Assembly (NCBI GenBank): GCA_964019695.1
Contig: OZ026517.1
Location: forward strand, 52,135,672-52,199,671
Direction of reading: 5' to 3'
DNA from: Loripinus fragilis
Lineage: Eukaryota > Mollusca > Bivalvia > Lucinida > Lucinidae
DNA length: 64,000 nt
Shown: positions 61,943 through 64,000 of the stretch, in pieces
Position numbering within the stretch: position 1 is the stretch's first letter
Layout: the number at the start of each line of letters is the position of its first letter
Notes under the pieces: model-generated
The model's input: the letters and a program-made list of their open reading frames with translations, nothing else
Databases searched by the model: none
Told to the model about the DNA's origin: nothing
Made by a program: the position numbers and the translations under genes

Positions 61943-63873
61943 AGTATATCAATAAGCTCTTATAGAGCAGTCAAGTATGGGTCTGCACTTTTTGCCTAAA
62001 GCTTCTTTTTTTTATCAAATAATAACAAGTGTTAGGCATTTCAGAATTCTCCGAGACTTTTTTTTTTGAAAATGCAACATTTGCAGCCAGAAATATGAAA
62101 ATAATCAACTATTAGTGAAGGTGAAATAATCCGACGGATCACCCAAACTTTATTGTACTGTATTTACCCCAAAACATTTGAGACGAGACATGAGATTTCC
62201 AACAATGTGATATGTGCGACCAGCAAAGCCTCAGATCAGCCTGTGCATATGCGCAGTCTGAACAGAACCTTTGCTTGTCGCTTGAATATTATATGACTGT
62301 TAAGCTACTGACTGAACATCATTTGGAGTTTCTATGCTTAAAAGGAGGCTGCACAGACTCGTCAGAGCATACACTTGTCAAAATGCCACATTGTTTGAAA
62401 TCACATCTCACGGCTCATTTGGACAGACTGGCTTGAGCAAACGTTGTAAACCAAGATCAGGGTTTACACTTTTTTTTGCCATTCTATTTATACATTGTAC
62501 ACGCTTCATCTGGATGTGAAATTGATTTGAGCCATGACATGTGATTTCCAACAATGTGGCTTTTTGACAAGTGTAGACTCAGATGAGCCTGTGCAGCCTC
62601 CTGTTAAGCTTTGAAATACTCCAAATGATGTTCAATCAGTAGCTTAACAGTTGTAGAATATTCAAGCAACAAGCAAAGGCTCTGATCAGACTGTGCATAT
62701 GCCCAGGCTGATCTGAGTCGTTGCTGGTCGCACATACCACACTGTTTGAAATCTCATGTCCCGGCTCATTTAATCAAATTTATTAAAAATTTAGTGAGGA
62801 GTTTTAGCCTCTGAATAATTACGGTAAATGATCCAAAATTTTTAACACTTTTCACTTTTCACAAATGTTGGTTACGGTAAATAGTACACTCAAATAGTTC
62901 ATACACCACCAGACGACTCAAAATGCCATGTATTAGTTTGTACAGTGATCATGTTTCTGATGTGTAATTTCATTAGGAAGGAAAGTCATAAAATTCTGTC
63001 AGAATAGCACACAGGGAAGACCCTGATCAAAGAAGCAGCCTGATATGGGTCTGTGCTGTTTGTTTAGGCCATTTTGGGCAGGCAACTAGTGCAAAAATTT
63101 TTAGAACATTTACCGTACTGTAAATACAGTATCAAACTGGATGAAAAACAATTGCACACATTTAAGAAATGAATTCGAATTTTGGAATGTTCATGGAACC
63201 ATGAATACTTCCGGTCTCTTGCAAAGTAAGTGAAGCCCGATGGGCTCCACATTTACTTTGCAAGAGGCCCAAAGTATTCATGATTCCTTGAACATTCCAA
63301 AAATTGAATTAATTACTTATATTTACATTTCATTATAAATAACTAATAATTAGATATTATTTATAATTTAGGAGACAAAACTATTTTGTATTTAATAATC
63401 GTATTAACTGTTTTGTTGGAGTGTATAACGGAAAAGCGGAACAGCCAGTGTGAACACGGACAGCCAATGGGACAACCAACATATGCGACTCAGGTGTGGC
63501 TCCCTGTCAATTACAACACCAGTGTCACATCTGGCAAATGAATTTGATGATCAAGCAAATTGCACGTGCATGTCAGCTTGGCAGCTTTCAGTCAAATTTG
63601 TGTTGCTCATGAGGCTATGAAGGTTGCAAAAATATAAAGATTCATTAAAGGCTTGCTTTGAAAATGTAAATATATACATATGAACTAACCTTTAAAGCAT
63701 TAAAGCCGAGATCTGTGGCTGACTGGATCAGACCTCCAGGTATACCAAACTTGTCTGTTGAGGGCAGCAGAGGCATTACAAGAGATACATACTTCGCATT
63801 CATCCAAGACTTCAAGAAGTTGACTGAGAAACTTGGTGTTTGTCCACCTAGTGGGTCTAATATCACATCAAAT
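53442..63873 (-). CDS. RTN4IP1: RTN4IP1-like mitochondrial NAD(P)H oxidoreductase, gene-wide entry (last three exons)
   Basis: Exons at 63873-63690, 61806-61714 and 53552-53442 join in phase 0 and encode the final 128 complete codons plus one base. The reading aligns along its length with the C-terminus of human RTN4IP1 (396 residues): FDVILDPLGGQT (human [12 protein letters not shown]), SYRWALFVPNGNAL (human [14 protein letters not shown]) and IRPIVDEVFSLEDLPRAFEK (human [20 protein letters not shown]). In vertebrates the protein is a mitochondrial zinc-independent MDR-family reductase linked to complex I assembly and coenzyme Q; loss causes optic atrophy. The cofactor-binding Rossmann start and the targeting peptide lie in exons beyond the right edge. 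Introns are 8161 bp and 1883 bp. The gene is convergent with FAM76. The C-terminus ends KTVIDMTG, close to human KTVINVV. Confidence 0.95.
53655..53900. repeat. Interspersed hairpin element (copy of 11810-12060)
   Basis: GCAGACCCAGATCAGGCAGC ... GCTGCCTGATCAGGGTCTAC with TCTGTTTGC; flanks shared with the 11.8-kb copy. Confidence 0.85.
54030..54165. repeat. ATTACA-rich repeat (first of four)
   Basis: Short words ATTACAATTAC, AATGATTACAAT recur here and at about 54985-55110, 55165-55295 and 57235-57400, each with AAAGTATTTGAAAGT and TTTTCAGTAAT in the later copies. Confidence 0.7.
54225..54410. repeat. AAGAACC hairpin MITE
   Basis: GTGCTCAAAAGAATGGTCTC / ATTGAGACGGTTCTTTTGAG with ACCCACAACATATG and the TTTTCTTACCCATCAGTTTT flank. 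Confidence 0.88.
54600..54667. repeat. 68-bp perfect spacerless palindrome
   Basis: Centre between 54633 and 54634 (GGATT|AATCC). The left half reads ATTCAGATGATTGAGAAAAG then GTACACTGTGGATT, and the right half is its exact reverse complement. The next outer pair (54599/54668) no longer matches. It lies in an element starting CAACCCTTTGCATGCTGGGT at about 54458. Confidence 0.97.
54700..55905 (-). mobile_element. Four tRNA-like SINE copies in the same orientation
   Basis: Each has a - strand tRNA-like head. The clearest (55905 to about 55835) reads GCCGCCGTGGTGTAGTGGAT, then CGCTATGCCTTGTAAACCAG and GTCGCAGGTTCGATTCCCGG: A box, TGT (Thr-like) anticodon position and B box. Bodies contain GCTTCTCC, AACCACT and GCCTTTG(T/G)GTG. 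Copies span about 54700-54942, 55300-55475, 55497-55730 and 55730-55905; copies 1 and 3 share one body subtype, 2 and 4 another. Acceptor stems do not close, so these are SINEs rather than tRNA genes. Confidence 0.8.
56030..56500. other. Unassigned RTN4IP1 intron sequence
   Basis: No repeat or exon recognised; AT-rich. Confidence 0.35.
56530..56915. repeat. Hairpin-superfamily fragments
   Basis: GATCCAGATCAGGTCTGATA at 56545; TGAATCCAGATCAGGACCGA / CGGGTTGGTTTGGGTCTTAA at 56811-56860; then ATCAGCAGATAACAAAAGTC and GGAAAGAGTTAA, as in the TTAA-type elements. Confidence 0.75.
57969..60401. mobile_element. Foldback element with inverted arms of about 490 bp
   Basis: The left arm begins ACACTGGTCAATGTAAATGC (57969) and the right arm ends in its inverse at 60401. 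The arms share GAGCTGGTGGTTGCAT, AGCACAGGTGGTGGCGTAAA, GCAGTTTATGGCTCTGCCA, GTGACAGGTGCTTTTTTCTA and ACTGGGAGCATTTTTT, extending to about 58455 and 59917. A third, direct partial copy of the arm lies at 59450-59760. The centre (58520-58930) has roughly 110-bp tandem units with GCTCAGGCGAGCCTGTGC and TCGCCA(G/A)AGCC. No protein is encoded. Confidence 0.88.
60400..60500. repeat. Hairpin-superfamily fragment
   Basis: TTTGCAAACTGTGTTTGGAC, CCAGATCAGGACCAACAAAA TGTC: the left half of the superfamily hairpin directly abutting the foldback right arm. Confidence 0.6.
60505..60935. repeat. Inverted-repeat element with 15-bp GGCCGAAATGTCC tandem hairpin core
   Basis: The outer arms ATGCACCAGTTATTTGTAAC ... 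AAGCCCCTG (to 60546) and CAGGGGCTGGGG ... GTTACAAATGATTGGTGCAT (60893-60934) are inverted. The core 60691-60802 is a run of GGACATTTTGGCC-type 13- to 15-mers in one orientation followed by GGCCGAAATGTCC copies in the other. Two poly-G tracts (13 G at about 60561, 14 G at 60666) flank the core on the left. Confidence 0.88.
61097..61310. repeat. TTAA-flanked hairpin MITE (right TTAA mutated)
   Basis: TTAACTCTTTTCTCGCTAGT at the left, ACATGCAAAGAGTTTA at the right. Central palindrome TAGACCCAGATCAGGCCTGA / CGGCCTGATCTGGGTCTAAA at 61158-61203. Confidence 0.88.
61320..61690. other. Unassigned RTN4IP1 intron sequence
   Basis: AT-rich, with A-runs and T-runs; no exon or repeat family recognised. 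Confidence 0.35.
61714..61806 (-). CDS. RTN4IP1: RTN4IP1 penultimate coding exon
   Basis: Acceptor TGTATATACAG; reads GFSRGRSYRWALFVPNGNAL then KRVAKMVDTGQ with donor GGGCAG|GTAAGA. Aligns with [29 protein letters not shown]-type sequence of human RTN4IP1. Exactly 31 codons, phase 0 at both ends. Confidence 0.96.
61862..61942 (+). repeat. (GAT)27 microsatellite
   Basis: Uninterrupted GAT/ATG trinucleotide run of about 27 units in the RTN4IP1 intron, about 55 bp upstream (in gene sense) of the penultimate exon. Likely length-polymorphic. Confidence 0.98.
62178..62430. repeat. GACATGAGATTTCCAACAATG hairpin element
   Basis: GAGACGAGACATGAGATTTC to CACATCTCACGGCTCATTT. Contains GCAAAGCCTCAGATCAGCCT / GCAGTCTGAACAGAACCTTT. 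Confidence 0.87.
62530..62770. repeat. Same hairpin element, inverted orientation
   Basis: GAGCCATGACATGTGATTTC to GAAATCTCATGTCCCGGCTC. Contains AGCAAAGGCTCTGATCAGAC / CAGGCTGATCTGAGTCGTTG and, at the left, ACTCAGATGAGCCTGTGCAG. Together with 62178-62430 it forms an inverted pair about 100 bp apart. Confidence 0.87.
63169..63311. repeat. Long imperfect hairpin in the RTN4IP1 intron
   Basis: AATTCGAATTTTGGAATGTT + CATGGAACCATGAATACTT pairs with AAAGTATTCATGATTCCTTG + AACATTCCAAAAATTGAATT; inner stem CTCTTGCAAAGTAAGTG / ACTTTGCAAGAGG. About 65 bp per arm with mismatches. Confidence 0.88.
63690..63873 (-). CDS. RTN4IP1: RTN4IP1 coding exon (upstream-most in window)
   Basis: Acceptor TTTTGTGTTTTAG; after one base of a split codon reads FDVILDPLGGQTPSFSVNFL, KSWMNAKYVSLVMPLLPSTD, KFGIPGGLIQSATDLGFNAL and K, with donor AAAG|GTTAGT. 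Aligns with [20 protein letters not shown] and KKWSGATYVTLVTPFL of human RTN4IP1, the second part of the Rossmann domain. No further exon is visible to the right edge. Confidence 0.96.
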
Positions 63874-64000
63874 CTAAAACACAAAATCCATAAAGCGGAA
63901 AAATGGTTTCAGTGTTTCCGTTGTTTTTACCCCAAAAAAGAGAAAATTCTATCTCACATACCTCGTACCAATCTATGAGAAAGATAAAAATCAAACAGCC

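Overview
This is a repeat-rich animal (metazoan) window. Several features point to a lophotrochozoan, most likely a bivalve mollusc: spliced genes with long introns, several tRNA-derived SINE families, dense small hairpin elements, and a TATGCCCCC-ended element with CGTCCGTC repeats of a kind I associate with bivalve genomes. The species is inferred, not read. No prokaryotic features, CRISPR array or ordinary stand-alone tRNA gene were seen.

Two host genes are recognisable and lie tail to tail. FAM76 (FAM76A/B family) is on the + strand. Eight coding exons lie between 10869 and 36973, all joining in frame with GT/AG borders and ending in TAG; the first exon (about 25 codons) was not found. 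RTN4IP1 is on the - strand. Its last three coding exons are visible (63873-63690, 61806-61714, 53552-53442) and the gene continues beyond the right edge.

Layout: 1-2714 has no recognised gene. 2715-7269 is a decayed hAT transposon with a spliced BED-finger transposase. 8532-9327 is a hAT MITE with a perfect 8-bp target duplication. 9917-10390 is a LINE reverse-transcriptase relic. 10934-26374 is FAM76 intron 2 (15.4 kb), which holds a 34-bp minisatellite, a SINE inserted in a SINE, and an 11-kb satellite of about 55 monomers, most carrying a near-perfect 32-bp GC-centred palindrome, some next to long poly-C tracts. 26.4-37 kb holds the remaining FAM76 exons with introns full of hairpin MITEs, a Tigger-like MITE carrying a SINE, and a tandem element rich in TGACCT motifs. 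37-53.4 kb is intergenic and largely interspersed repeats, except for a quieter 47.9-49.7 kb block ending in AATAAA. 53.4-64 kb is RTN4IP1 with introns containing tRNA-like SINEs, a 2.4-kb foldback element and a (GAT)n microsatellite.

The theme of the window is palindromy. A loose superfamily of short hairpin elements shares an outer stem (AGACCCAGATCAG...CTGATCTGGGTCT, next to TGTTTGC), while the stem tips differ from copy to copy yet remain self-complementary. Many copies sit in elements flanked by TTAA. One of these sequences has also amplified in tandem inside the hAT transposase intron. I see no functional operon-like system; the strongest candidates for something undescribed are the intronic palindrome satellite and the hairpin superfamily.
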